NCBI GenBank assembly: GCA_029564595.1
Contig: JAKQPS010000185.1
Span: forward strand, 1-62,928
Direction of reading: 5' to 3'
Length of the DNA stretch: 62,928 nt
Origin: a bacterium
GTDB lineage: Bacteria; UBP15; UBA6099
Shown here in pieces: positions 53,311 through 62,560 of the stretch (its first letter is position 1; each line of letters starts with the position of its first letter). The position numbers and the translations under genes were made by a program. The notes beneath the pieces were generated by a model. That model made no database searches. It was not told the DNA's origin and worked only from the letters and a program-made list of their open reading frames with translations.

Positions 53311-53788
53311 CCGCTCCGCTCCTTACTACGGCAATGCCGAAAAGCGCGGCCCCCGCGACTATAAAAATGTCAGCCGCGTTGAACGCCGGCCAGTAGTAGT
53401 TTTCCCAGTGCGCCAGTATGAAGTCGAACACATGGCCGATGCGCAGCCTGTCGATGATATTGCCCGCCGCGCCGCCGAACAGCAGCCCCGCGCCGACGGT
53501 TCCCGCCGCGCCTCCGCCAAGCCCCGTCCTTACATAAACGACAGCTAGAACAACAACCGCCGCAGCCTGCAGTCCAAGAGCCAGCCACGGGACTCCGTTG
53601 AACATGCCGAACGCCACGCCCGTGTTGTGCGATTGAATCACCGATAGGAATCCGGGAATTAAAACGAGGTCTTCGCCGCCGCGCGACTCCATGAAACCGT
53701 TAACCGCCAGCTTGGAAGCCTGATCGATGACCAACGCGACAGCGCATATCGCCGCCGCCGCCCGTTTGGTATGGAGAAATTTTTTCAT
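53303..53788 (-). CDS. lspA: Lipoprotein signal peptidase (signal peptidase II)
   Basis: 161 residues with four membrane helices. IDQASKLAVN carries the conserved Asp-Gln, SHNTGVAFGMF the NTG(x)AF motif, GNIIDRLRIGHVFDFI the first catalytic Asp (NxxDR), and PAFNAADIFIVAG the second catalytic Asp (FNxAD). It removes signal peptides from diacylglyceryl-modified prolipoproteins. The lipoprotein at 39788 is a likely client. Confidence 0.96.
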   Translation of the reverse strand: MKKFLHTKRAAAAICAVALVIDQASKLAVNGFMESRGGEDLVLIPGFLSVIQSHNTGVAFGMFNGVPWLALGLQAAAVVVLAVVYVRTGLGGGAAGTVGAGLLFGGAAGNIIDRLRIGHVFDFILAHWENYYWPAFNAADIFIVAGAALFGIAVVRSGADG

Positions 53789-53818
53789 AACAGCGCCGCC
53801 GATCAGGCCCTCGCGCCC

Positions 53819-54589
53819 TTATTCTACGACCTTCTCGGCGATGTAGTAGTTGTATCCTTTGAGTTGCAACTCCCTGCCAAGTTTCTGAGCGTTCGCCTTG
53901 TCCGTGAACGCCCCCAACTGCACCCTGTATTTCGTCACTCCGTCGTAATCGACCTTGCCGACGAATACTTCAAGACCGTACTCGTCGATAAGGTTCTTCT
54001 TCATCCGGTCGGCGTTTTCTTTTGAGTCATAGACGCCCAGTTGAAGCACATAAATCGTTTTTCCCGACGTCTGAGGCTTCGGCGTCTCCGAAGCGGCCTT
54101 TTTTTCAGCCTTATCTTCCATGTCGGCAGCTTCCGGCTGGAGAGAAGGAGCGGGCTTGCGGGGCGGCTCGTATTGCGCAGCACGTTCCGGCTCGTCCCCG
54201 TCGCCGGAAGTTTTTCGGTCGTCAGGCGGTTTTGCGGAATCCTGATTGTCCGACGGCCTCTCAGCCACGATTTCCACCTGAGTCTTTTCAGGGATATCCG
54301 GCTTGTCCGCCGCGTCTTTTTTCGAGGAATCGGTCGCTCGGTCGGAGTAGCCCCTCCTCTGCGCGTCCGTTGCGGCCAATGGCAAATCCACCGGCGAGTC
54401 CGAATCCATAGTCGATATTTCGCCAATTTCCGTCGAGTTTTTATTCACGATTTTTCCGGCGATGAAATTGCCGAGAAACCAAGCGCCCGCGCCGACCACG
54501 ATCACTCCTGCGGCGATTATCGCCCAGAAGTAATCCTTTCTCGGCAACTGCCCGACTTCTTCGGGCGCGTCTTTAGGTGTCCTGTCCAT
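53819..54589 (-). CDS. Membrane-anchored SPOR-domain protein
   Basis: 256 residues. One membrane helix (about 18-42: YFWAIIAAGVIVVGAGAWFLG), a long Asp/Lys/Pro-rich linker (about 50-170) and a C-terminal SPOR domain (about 178-254) with YVLQLGVYDSKENADRMKKNLID and YRVQLGAFTDKANAQKLGREL, a tandem pattern that binds septal peptidoglycan. Probably acts in division. ATG at 54589 is preferred over TTG at 54592. Confidence 0.9.
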   Translation of the reverse strand: MDRTPKDAPEEVGQLPRKDYFWAIIAAGVIVVGAGAWFLGNFIAGKIVNKNSTEIGEISTMDSDSPVDLPLAATDAQRRGYSDRATDSSKKDAADKPDIPEKTQVEIVAERPSDNQDSAKPPDDRKTSGDGDEPERAAQYEPPRKPAPSLQPEAADMEDKAEKKAASETPKPQTSGKTIYVLQLGVYDSKENADRMKKNLIDEYGLEVFVGKVDYDGVTKYRVQLGAFTDKANAQKLGRELQLKGYNYYIAEKVVE

Positions 54590-54699
54590 CAAACCGACCT
54601 CTTTTCCCTGCGAAACCGAGACGCCCGGCCCCGCCCATAATATAGTGTCCGCGCGCGGAGCTTAAAAGTGTCCGCCTCAAGCCTGCGGTCGCGCGCCTG

Positions 54700-57399
54700 T
54701 CATGCCGTTCCGCCAAGCATCGCTATCCGGGCGTCGAGCTTTTCCAGATCGCTCTTCATCCCGGCAAGCCGCTCTTTTTCCCTGCTCACTATCTCCTCAG
54801 GGGCATTGCTGACGAACTGTTCATTGCCCAGTTTCGATTCTGATTTAGAGATATCGACGAGAACCTTTTCCCTGTTTTTCCTTAGCCTCGCGGACTCCGC
54901 TTCGAGAACATCGGCGGCTACCGGGACGAATATCTCCACGCCCCCGGCGATGCCGCTCATAGCGGAGACGCCCTCCGCGAGAGGCTTGTCCACCGAGATT
55001 TCGCCCGCTCCCGCCATGTCCCTGATGAACCGAGCCTCGGATTCAAGAAGTCGCGCCCGCCCTCCCGTCTCGTCGTGCGTTATCAGCGTCACCGGCAGCT
55101 TTTCAGACGGCGGCAGGTTCAGCCCGGCCCTGATGTCCCGAATCCGGCGCACCACGTCCTGCAGCAGCGTCACGTCCTCTTCCGCTCCCGCGTCAATCTT
55201 CCAGTCGTCCGCAGGCCATCCCGCGTCCAGTATCGTCCCGTCCGTCCCCGGCAGCTTGCTCCATATCTCCTCGGTGATGTGGGGAATATACGGATGAAGC
55301 ATGACGAGTATTCTGCGGAGCGTGTGGTGCAGAACCGAGGACACCGCGCCGACCGTCTCGGCGTCGCCCTCTCGCAACGGGCGTTTTGCCAGCTCTATAT
55401 ACCAATCGCAGAAATCCCTCCACATCAGGTCGTATATCTTCTGCGCCGCCTCGTTCAGGTCGTATGACTCAATTAGCTCGGACACCTCTTTGACGACCGA
55501 CGCCGCCCGCGAAAGCATCCATCTGTCCTTCAAGTCCAGTTTCGCCGAATTCAGTTCCGAGGCCGCTATCCCCGGCGCGTCCGGCGCCATCATCAGTATG
55601 AACCGCGCCGTGTTCCACAGCTTGTTGCAGAACCCGGCCCCGATCTTAAATCTATCGGCGGACACGTTCACGTCCTGCCCCATAGAACCGAGATACAGGA
55701 AGGTGAACCTCATCGCGTCCGCGCCGAACTCGTCTATTATTTCCATCGGGTCCATGGCATTGCCCGAACTCTTGCTCATCTTCTTTCCGGTCTCGTCCCT
55801 TATCAGCCCGTGGATGAACACGTCCCCGAACGGCACATCGCCCCCGAACTTCAGGCCGAAGAACATCATCCGCGCCACCCAGAAAAATATGATGTCGAAC
55901 CCGGTCACCAGAACGGATGTGGGATAGTAAGTCTTGAGGTCGGCAGTCTTGTTCGGCCAGCCCAGAGTCGAAAGCGGCCACAATCCGGAACTGAACCATG
56001 TGTCCAGCACGTCGCTCTGCTGAGCAATTTCTTTCGAGCCGCACTTAGGGCACGCGTCGATGTCTTCTATCGAGCATGAGCGAGTTCCGCAAGAGCCGCA
56101 GTCCCACACCGGTATCCGGTGGCCCCACCACAACTGCCTTGATATGCACCAGTCCCGGATGTTCTCCAGCCAGTCTAGGTACACCTTCGTCCAACGCTCC
56201 GGCACAAAGCGCGTCCGGCCGTCCTTCACCGCGTCCATCGCCGGCCCCGCAAGCTCCTTCATCCTCACGAACCACTGCAGGCTCAAGTACGGCTCCACCG
56301 CGCTCTGACACCTGTAGCAGTGGCCCACAGAATGCTTGTACGGCTCTTTCTTTATGAACAATCCGGCGGCCTCGAGGTCCGCGATTATCTTCTCCCTCGC
56401 CTCGAACCTATCCATCCCTGCGTACGCCGGATAGTCGTCGGAAATCCTTCCGTCCTCAGTCAACATCACATATTCCGGCAGCCCATGCGCCCGCCCTATC
56501 TCAAAGTCATTCGGGTCGTGCGCCGGAGTTATCTTCAACGCCCCGGAGCCGAACTCCAAGTCCACGTATGGGTCGCAGATTATCGGTATCTCGCGGCCCA
56601 CCAGCGGCAGTACGCATGTCTTCCCGTGATATTTCTTGTATCTCTCGTCGTCCGGATGCACCGCCACCGCCGAGTCGCCGAGCAACGTCTCCGGCCTCGT
56701 CGTCGCTATCTCCAGCGCGTAGTCCTCGCCCTTCACAGGGTACTTTATGTGGTAGAAGAAACCGTCCTCCTCCACATGCTCCACCTCGATATCCGACAGA
56801 GCGGTCTTGTGGAACGGACACCAGTTGATTATCCGGCTGTCTTGATAGATAAGCCCCTCGTCGAACAACTGCTTGAACGCCGTGCGAACGGCGAGCGAGC
56901 ACTGCTCGTCCAAAGTGAACCTCTCCCGCTTCCAGTCAACTCCAGCGCCCATACGCGTTATCTGATTCTTGATATTCGCGTGGTATTCGTCCTTCCATGC
57001 CCACACGCGCTCGACGAACTTCTCCCGTCCCAGCTTGTGCCGGTCGAGACCCTCTTTTTCCAGCTTCACCTCGACCACGTTCTGAGTGGCGATGCCAGCG
57101 TGGTCAGTCCCCGGAACCCACAACGCGTCCCTGCCCCGCAGAAAATTGAATCTCAGAAGAACATCCTGAAGAGTCATGTTCAGGGCATGGCCCATGTGCA
57201 GTTTGCCGGTTACGTTAGGCGGCGGGATGACCATCGAGAAACTCTTTGCGCCATTGATAGACGGGCGGGAGAACACTCCCTCCCTCTCCCAATATTCCCT
57301 CCACACAGGCTCGTAAGCCGATGGGTCGAACCGTTTTGAAAGCTCCGATTCCGGAGCAGCTCCGGAGTTCTCTCCGGGCGCGCTGTCATTTTTTCGCAC
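54700..57399 (-). CDS. valS: Valyl-tRNA synthetase
   Basis: 899 residues. Class I: PPNVTGKLHMGHALNMTLQ holds the HIGH motif (about 67-70), the editing domain follows, then the zinc-knuckle-like CGSCGTRSC / CPKCGS, ETGKKMSKSSGNAMDP carries KMSKS, and a C-terminal coiled coil (from about 835) binds tRNA. GTG at 57399 with GGAGG eight bases upstream is chosen; an ATG at 57426 is possible and a frame extending to 57501 is rejected. It overlaps the lon end by 14 bases. Confidence 0.95.
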   Translation of the reverse strand: MRKNDSAPGENSGAAPESELSKRFDPSAYEPVWREYWEREGVFSRPSINGAKSFSMVIPPPNVTGKLHMGHALNMTLQDVLLRFNFLRGRDALWVPGTDHAGIATQNVVEVKLEKEGLDRHKLGREKFVERVWAWKDEYHANIKNQITRMGAGVDWKRERFTLDEQCSLAVRTAFKQLFDEGLIYQDSRIINWCPFHKTALSDIEVEHVEEDGFFYHIKYPVKGEDYALEIATTRPETLLGDSAVAVHPDDERYKKYHGKTCVLPLVGREIPIICDPYVDLEFGSGALKITPAHDPNDFEIGRAHGLPEYVMLTEDGRISDDYPAYAGMDRFEAREKIIADLEAAGLFIKKEPYKHSVGHCYRCQSAVEPYLSLQWFVRMKELAGPAMDAVKDGRTRFVPERWTKVYLDWLENIRDWCISRQLWWGHRIPVWDCGSCGTRSCSIEDIDACPKCGSKEIAQQSDVLDTWFSSGLWPLSTLGWPNKTADLKTYYPTSVLVTGFDIIFFWVARMMFFGLKFGGDVPFGDVFIHGLIRDETGKKMSKSSGNAMDPMEIIDEFGADAMRFTFLYLGSMGQDVNVSADRFKIGAGFCNKLWNTARFILMMAPDAPGIAASELNSAKLDLKDRWMLSRAASVVKEVSELIESYDLNEAAQKIYDLMWRDFCDWYIELAKRPLREGDAETVGAVSSVLHHTLRRILVMLHPYIPHITEEIWSKLPGTDGTILDAGWPADDWKIDAGAEEDVTLLQDVVRRIRDIRAGLNLPPSEKLPVTLITHDETGGRARLLESEARFIRDMAGAGEISVDKPLAEGVSAMSGIAGGVEIFVPVAADVLEAESARLRKNREKVLVDISKSESKLGNEQFVSNAPEEIVSREKERLAGMKSDLEKLDARIAMLGGTA

Positions 57400-59902
57400 T
57401 TTTTCCGCCTCCGCGTGACGCCGCATTATTCTTTCCGCCGCCGCCTTTTCCGCCCGCGCTCTTGAGCGTGGCTTCCAACGCCTGCTCGACGTGATCCACA
57501 AAGAGCGCCTCTAGCTTCCTGCGCACGTTTGGTTGTATCTCGTAATAATCCTTCTCGTTCTCCACCGGCAGGATGATCTTCGTTATCCCCGCCCGGTGCG
57601 CCGCAAAAACCTTTTCCTTTATGCCGCCCACAGGCAGCGCCCTGCCTCTAAGCGTTATCTCTCCCGTCATCGCCACGTTCCTGTCCACCGGCCTGCCGGA
57701 TAACGCGGATATCAGCGACACCGCCAACGCTATGCCCGCCGACGGCCCGTCCTTCGGTATCGCCCCCTCCGGCACGTGCAGATGTATGTCCGTGTTCTTG
57801 AAATAATCCGTGCCCAGATTCAGTCCCTCCGAATGCCCCCGCGCATAGCTCAACGCCGCCTGCGCCGACTCCTTCATCACATCCCCCAGCAGCCCCGTCA
57901 GGATAAGCTCTCCCTTGCCCGGCATCAGCGTAGCCTCTATGCTGAGAATCTCTCCGCCCGTCTGCGTCCACGCCATCCCCGTCGCCAGACCAACCTCGTC
58001 CGTCTCGCCTATAACTCCGTACCTGTGCTTCGGTTTTCCAAGATATTTTTCCAGATTCTTTTTAGTCACCACCGCGCATTTCTGCTCGATGTCTTCTTTT
58101 GCAGCGCGTTTCTTTCCGCCTTTTTCCGATTTGCCTTTATCGCCTTTCTCAACCGCGCGCCCATTTTTCTCCTCATGCTCCGCCACCAAACAAGCCGTGT
58201 GCTTTCGGCACACCTGCGCAAGCTCCCTCTCCAAGTTCCTAACTCCCGCCTCCCGCGTATATCTCCTGATTATCTCCAGCACCACGCTGTCCGATATCTT
58301 CAGCGACTCCTCGTTCAACCCGTGTTCCTTGAGCTGCCTCGGCAGCAGGTGCAGCCTCGCTATGTTCAGTTTTTCCTCTTCGGTGTAGCCAGACAGCCGG
58401 ATGACCTCCATCCTGTCGAGCAGCGGCGGCGGGATAGGCTGCGTCAGGTTCGCCGTCGTTATGAACATCACCCCCGAAAGGTCGTAAGGTATTTCCAGAT
58501 AGTGATCCACGAACTCCTTGTTTATCTCCGGGTCTAGAGCCTCCAGCAGCGCCGCCGACGGGTCGCCCCGGAAGTCCGAACTCATCTTGTCCACCTCATC
58601 CAGCAGAAACACCGGGTTGGTCACTCCAACCCTCTTCATCTGCTGAATTATCCGGCCCGGCATTGAGCCGATGTATGTCCTCCTGTGACCTCGTATCTCC
58701 GCCTCGTCCCTCACGCCGCCCAGAGACGCCCTCGCGTACTTCCTCTCAAGCGCCCTTCCTATCGACTTGCCCAGCGACGTCTTCCCAGTCCCCGGAGGCC
58801 CCACAAGACACAGTATCACCCCGTGCCCTTTCTTGCTCAGCTTTCTCACCGCCAGATACTCGACTATTCTCTCCTTCACCTTTTCTAGCCCGTAGTGATC
58901 CTCGTCCAGTATCTTCTTCACATGCCCAGTGTTCAGGTTCTCAACTATGTTCTTGTCCCACGGCAAATCCAGTATCCAGTCTATATAATTACGGGACACC
59001 ACCGCTTCAGGAGAGCCGAACGGCATCTTTGACAGCCGTTTCAACTCCGCTTCCACCTTCTCCCGCGCGTAATCCGGCAGCCCCGCCTTGTCCGCCTTCT
59101 CTTTTAGTTCCAACAGTTCCCCGGTGAACTCTTCCGCGTCCCCAAGTTCCCGGTGAATCGCCTTCAACTGCTCCTTCAGATAGTACTCCTTCTGCGATTT
59201 TTCAATCTGCTTCTTCACCTGCGACTGAATTTTTTTCTGTATGTCCAGAATCTCCAATTCATCATCGAGGATTGAAGAAAGAGCTATCAAGCGCTCCTTC
59301 GCAAAAAACGCCTCCAGCACCCTCTGCTTGACGTCCACCTTCAGCACTAACTGAGACGCAATCAGGTCCGCCAACCTGCATGGCTCGTCCACCGACGACG
59401 CCGACGTGTACGCCTCTGGCGGCATAGACCGCGTGTATCTCACATATTTGTCGAACTTGCCGAGAATTTCCCTCATCAGCGCCTCGACTTCCATGTTCTT
59501 CGACGCCTCTTCCTCGATAAGCTCCACCTGCGTTACGAAATACTCGTCGTCCACAAGATAATCCAGAATCTTCACCCTGTTTACGCCTTCGATGAGCGCC
59601 TTGATAGTGCCGTCCGGCAGCTTCACCATGTTCAGCGCCTCGCACAGCGTTCCCACTCCATATAAATCATCCCTGTCAGGGTCCTCTATGCCCGGCTGCT
59701 TCTGCGCGACGACCACTATCCGCCGGTCGTTCATCATCGCTTCTTCCAGCGCCTTCACCGATTTGCCCCGCCCTATGAACAACGGCACTATCATGTGCGG
59801 AAATATCACTATGTCCCGCAACGGTATCATCGGATAGTTCTTTATGTTTTCAGGTATTTCCACAGACTCCTGATTCATCGGGTCGTAGTCCAATACGTCC
59901 AC
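57386..59902 (-). CDS. lon: ATP-dependent protease La
   Basis: 838 residues. Lon substrate-binding N-domain (about 25-220: IPLRDIVIFPHMIVPLFIGR), AAA domain with Walker A GPPGTGKTSLGKS (about 367-379) and Walker B FLLDEVDKM, and the serine-lysine protease domain with catalytic Ser in KDGPSAGIA and Lys in GGIKEKVFAAHRAGI. It degrades misfolded and regulatory proteins. A Gly/Lys/Ala-rich tail ends at 57386. Start GTG at 59902 or TTG at 59893 both have GAGG-like signals; ATG at 59878 is a third option. Confidence 0.95.
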   Translation of the reverse strand: MDVLDYDPMNQESVEIPENIKNYPMIPLRDIVIFPHMIVPLFIGRGKSVKALEEAMMNDRRIVVVAQKQPGIEDPDRDDLYGVGTLCEALNMVKLPDGTIKALIEGVNRVKILDYLVDDEYFVTQVELIEEEASKNMEVEALMREILGKFDKYVRYTRSMPPEAYTSASSVDEPCRLADLIASQLVLKVDVKQRVLEAFFAKERLIALSSILDDELEILDIQKKIQSQVKKQIEKSQKEYYLKEQLKAIHRELGDAEEFTGELLELKEKADKAGLPDYAREKVEAELKRLSKMPFGSPEAVVSRNYIDWILDLPWDKNIVENLNTGHVKKILDEDHYGLEKVKERIVEYLAVRKLSKKGHGVILCLVGPPGTGKTSLGKSIGRALERKYARASLGGVRDEAEIRGHRRTYIGSMPGRIIQQMKRVGVTNPVFLLDEVDKMSSDFRGDPSAALLEALDPEINKEFVDHYLEIPYDLSGVMFITTANLTQPIPPPLLDRMEVIRLSGYTEEEKLNIARLHLLPRQLKEHGLNEESLKISDSVVLEIIRRYTREAGVRNLERELAQVCRKHTACLVAEHEEKNGRAVEKGDKGKSEKGGKKRAAKEDIEQKCAVVTKKNLEKYLGKPKHRYGVIGETDEVGLATGMAWTQTGGEILSIEATLMPGKGELILTGLLGDVMKESAQAALSYARGHSEGLNLGTDYFKNTDIHLHVPEGAIPKDGPSAGIALAVSLISALSGRPVDRNVAMTGEITLRGRALPVGGIKEKVFAAHRAGITKIILPVENEKDYYEIQPNVRRKLEALFVDHVEQALEATLKSAGGKGGGGKNNAASRGGGKSAKK

Positions 59903-59924
59903 CTCGCCTCGTTTTCAATCTACT

Positions 59925-59953
59925 AATATAGCCAATCCCCATCTTACTATCAA
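59925..59953 (-). promoter_or_regulatory. Sigma-70 promoter of lon
   Basis: Minus strand TTGATA (59948-59953, 5 of 6), 17-base spacer, TATATT (59925-59930, 5 of 6). A second promoter, TTGAAT-16-TATAAT with its -10 at 59963-59968, lies upstream. No CIRCE element is seen. RNA from the first would start about 16 bases before the GTG. Confidence 0.65.
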
Positions 59954-60057
59954 TAAAACTGAATTATAAGTGTCTGAATTCAGTATTCAACTTCGCAATC
60001 TTCAATTGTCGGCTCGCGCAAAACAACCTTTCGCCCTCCATAGAAAAAACCATCTAC

Positions 60058-60073
60058 GCCTCCGGCGGCCAAA
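60058..60073. repeat. 16-base dispersed repeat, copy 1
   Basis: GCCTCCGGCGGCCAAA occurs here and again at 61644-61659, where it leads into a long palindrome. Here the sequence after it is A+T-rich and decayed. It lies in the 388-base gap 59903-60290, which otherwise holds the lon promoters and, at 60235-60240, a TATAAT that may serve the epimerase gene. Confidence 0.5.
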
Positions 60074-60234
60074 TAGTAAATTATAAAGATTCTCTTTGTC
60101 GCCTTATAAACGTTTAAGGAGTTTTCTTTTGCAAAGCTTCCTCGCCTCTATTCTGCGGCAAAGCTCATGTGAACTATTTCACTTGTTTCTCTCCACGGGG
60201 TTCACTTATGCTCGCCCCTTGCGGTATAATGCGT

Positions 60235-60240
60235 TTATTC
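60235..60240 (+). promoter_or_regulatory. Candidate -10 for the epimerase gene
   Basis: TATAAT, 51 bases before the ATG at 60291; no acceptable -35 at the right distance. Confidence 0.35.
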
Positions 60241-60290
60241 GGCGGCGCGCCCGGCGCGTCCGCCAAACCGCGAAACCGGAGGCCGGAAAC

Positions 60291-61601
60291 ATGGCGAAGA
60301 AAGCGACGACAAAAAAAACAGCGGCAGCGAAGGCCGCTCCGAAATCTGTTGCGGATAAGACACCGAAGAAAACCGCGGCGAAAGCGGCGCCCAAGCCCGC
60401 AGCGAAACCCAAACCGGCCTCAGCGATAAAAACGCCCGCAATGCCCGTTTCCAAACCGGCTCCGGCGAAGAAGCCCGCCGCAAAAGCCGCCTCGAAGAAA
60501 AAAGCTCCCGCGAAAAAAACGGTTCGTCCCGCCGTGACGGACATCCGCTCCACTCCCACCGCCATTGTCACCGGAGCCTGCGGCTTCGCAGGCGGCCACA
60601 TGGTCGACCTGCTCGTCGAAAAAGGATTCCGCGTCATCGCCACCGACCTCGAAGGAGCCTCCCGCGAGTTCGTCAATCCGAAAGCCGTATTCATCCCCGC
60701 AGACATCACGAATGTTGATTCTCTGAAGACCATCTTCAAAGGAAAAATCGACTACGTCTACCACCCCGCCGCCATCTTCGACTATGAGGCTCCGTGGGAG
60801 ATATGCGAAAAAGTCAACGTGTTCGGCATGCGCAATATCTGCGAGATGTCGCTTAAGCAGAACCTCAAACGCTTCGTTCTGTTCTCCACCGTTTCGGTGT
60901 ACGGACACCCGGAGCCGGACGAGCTTCCGGTGCGCGAATCCAACACCAAACGGCCCGGCACGAACTACGAGCGCTCAAAGCTCATGCAGGAGGAAATCGG
61001 CGTCGAATACGTAGGAAAGGGTCTCCCCGTTTCCATAGTTCAGCCCGCCCCGGTGTACGGCCCGCGCAACGTCTACGGCGTCGCCACCATACTGTTCCTG
61101 CTCGCGAAATTCCCCATCCTCCCCTTCCCCGTCAACCTAGACAGCTACATCGTCGGCGTGCACATCCGGGACGTCTGCCGCGCCGCTCTTTTCGTCTCCG
61201 ACATAAAGGAAGCCATTGGCGAAACCTACATCGTCATCGACAACAGCCGGTACACACTGCGCGAGTTCGTCGAGTTCGTATGCCCGCTGATGGGCGTGCG
61301 CATCATGCCCGTGTTCATCCCGCGCGACCTCTTCGTGCGCGCCGCAGACCATATCGCTGACGCTTCCCGCTCGTTCGCAAAAATCATGGGAACCCGTCCC
61401 TTCGTCGAGAAAGACATGGTGTACTACCTCAAAGCCGTCTACACCTTCGACAACACCAAGCTCCGTTCCCTCGGATTCGAATTCGAGCATCCCGACCTGC
61501 TGGAAGGCGCGCGCGAAACTATTGAGTGGTACAAGGAAAACGGCTATCTTGACCGCCGCGACCTTTGGCAGAAAGCCATCTTCGGGAAAAACAGATACTA
61601 G
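60291..61601 (+). CDS. NAD-dependent epimerase/dehydratase with histone-H1-like N-terminal tail
   Basis: 436 residues. Residues 1-87 are almost only Lys, Ala, Pro and Thr, with repeated AAKPKPA / KKPAAKAA / KKTAAKAA units like the C-terminal tail of histone H1, chlamydial HC1 or mycobacterial HupB. From about 88 an extended short-chain dehydrogenase begins: AIVTGACGFAGGHMVDLL binds NAD, VYHPAAIFDYE follows, STVSVYG has the serine, NYERSKLMQEE the Tyr-x3-Lys pair, and QPAPVYGPRN the substrate side. GGAGG eight bases before the ATG shows that the tail is translated. The enzyme substrate is unknown; the basic tail could bind DNA, RNA or an anionic polymer. Confidence 0.88.
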   Translation: MAKKATTKKTAAAKAAPKSVADKTPKKTAAKAAPKPAAKPKPASAIKTPAMPVSKPAPAKKPAAKAASKKKAPAKKTVRPAVTDIRSTPTAIVTGACGFAGGHMVDLLVEKGFRVIATDLEGASREFVNPKAVFIPADITNVDSLKTIFKGKIDYVYHPAAIFDYEAPWEICEKVNVFGMRNICEMSLKQNLKRFVLFSTVSVYGHPEPDELPVRESNTKRPGTNYERSKLMQEEIGVEYVGKGLPVSIVQPAPVYGPRNVYGVATILFLLAKFPILPFPVNLDSYIVGVHIRDVCRAALFVSDIKEAIGETYIVIDNSRYTLREFVEFVCPLMGVRIMPVFIPRDLFVRAADHIADASRSFAKIMGTRPFVEKDMVYYLKAVYTFDNTKLRSLGFEFEHPDLLEGARETIEWYKENGYLDRRDLWQKAIFGKNRY

Positions 61602-61654
61602 TCCGCCAGCCTAAACGAATAAAGGAAGAAAAACCTCAAGATTGCCTCCGGCGG

Positions 61655-61688
61655 CCAAAGAGAAACTTTTAAAAAAGTTTCTCTTTGG
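61655..61688. repeat. Perfect 34-base palindrome (hairpin 1)
   Basis: Sixteen-base perfect arms, CCAAAGAGAAACTTTT and its complement, separated by AA. It starts directly after the 16-base repeat copy 2 (61644-61659). First of four strong hairpins in the 424-base gene-free region 61602-62025. Confidence 0.75.
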
Positions 61689-61714
61689 AATCTCTTCAAA
61701 ACGTTTCAATGGTC

Positions 61715-61750
61715 GTCGGGAGTGAATCGCTGTCGCGATTCCCTCCCGAC
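61715..61750. repeat. 36-base inverted repeat (hairpin 2)
   Basis: Arms GTCGGGAG-GAATCGC and GCGATTC-CTCCCGAC with one mismatched pair and a TGTC loop. Confidence 0.7.
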
Positions 61751-61819
61751 GCCCCATGTAAAATCATTTATAAACAGATTCCGCTGAAAACTCTTTCCCA
61801 ATATCTTTTAATAAGATAC

Positions 61820-61855
61820 GCGCCTAAGGCGGAGGCGAAGCCTCGCCTTTGGCGC
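61820..61855. repeat. 36-base nested palindrome (hairpin 3)
   Basis: GCGCC...GGCGC outer arms, AAGGCG/CGCCTT middle arms and GAGGC-GAA-GCCTC centre. An additional small dyad ATCTT/AAGAT lies just left of it (61803-61817). Confidence 0.65.
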
Positions 61856-61882
61856 TAGCATGAAAAGGCCTGAAAGGGTTTA

Positions 61883-61910
61883 AGGGAAAACTTTTCAAAA
61901 AGTTTTCCCT
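61883..61910. repeat. 28-base perfect palindrome (hairpin 4)
   Basis: AGGGAAAACTTTT and its complement with a CA loop; the core AAACTTTT..AAAAGTTT is the same as in hairpin 1, so the two are diverged copies of one element. Confidence 0.7.
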
Positions 61911-62025
61911 CAATTTCCCTAAAGCTTCCGCTTTTCAGCGCGGCGCGATGCGGATATGATATTGAGCGGCAGGCGGCTCGTTTCGAAAATCCAACCGCCT
62001 TGCGAAGACGCGCGGGGACCCTCGA

Positions 62026-62538
62026 ATGGTGAAATTTAAAAAAGTCAGAATTTATGATCACGACGCTGAAAAATCCGTTGACTATCTTATCGAAAAAGAA
62101 CTCGGCTACGACATAGTAGAACTGCAAAACGTGACATCCGTAAAAAAAATCAAGCGCACGGACGACGGAAAGGTGAGGAAAGACGTCGACGAGTGGTGCG
62201 CGCACGCGCAATTGCCCAAATCGCTTCAGCATGTTATCCCTCCAAAAGCGCTCACTTGGATAGCTTATGCTGAATGGATCAGAGCGACCAAGACAATCAA
62301 TTTTCGCATTGAACCGATAGTTCTCAAAAATGTGGTCGAGTGCGCCGGCAGGACAATCTACAGCGGCGACGCGCTGAACAGACTCGTGCGCGACTTCGAG
62401 ATAAGCATTAATGTAAAAATGCCGGTTGTCGGGCAAGTCGCCGAAAACTTCATTATCGAGGTCCTCAAGAACAACGAGCGACAGGACGACGAGCTTTGCA
62501 AGAAGATACTTAAGCGCATGGACGACGGCGGGGCCTGA
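62026..62538 (+). CDS. SRPBCC/DUF2505-like protein
   Basis: 170 residues with the same order of elements as the protein at 11032-11586: an initial strand, VTSVKKIKRTDDGK, ALTWIAYAEWIRATKTINFRIEP, then FEISINVKMPVVGQVAENFIIEVLKNN leading to a C-terminal helix. This is the START-like fold that encloses a hydrophobic ligand. No signal peptide. The ATG at 62026 has only a weak ribosome site. The truncated transporter gene starts 22 bases after the stop. Confidence 0.65.
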   Translation: MVKFKKVRIYDHDAEKSVDYLIEKELGYDIVELQNVTSVKKIKRTDDGKVRKDVDEWCAHAQLPKSLQHVIPPKALTWIAYAEWIRATKTINFRIEPIVLKNVVECAGRTIYSGDALNRLVRDFEISINVKMPVVGQVAENFIIEVLKNNERQDDELCKKILKRMDDGGA

Positions 62539-62560
62539 CGCTCCGCGCTGGAGGCGGCTT

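Noticed and set aside
61602-62025. CRISPR array
   Set aside because: The palindromes differ in sequence and spacing, and no cas genes are present.
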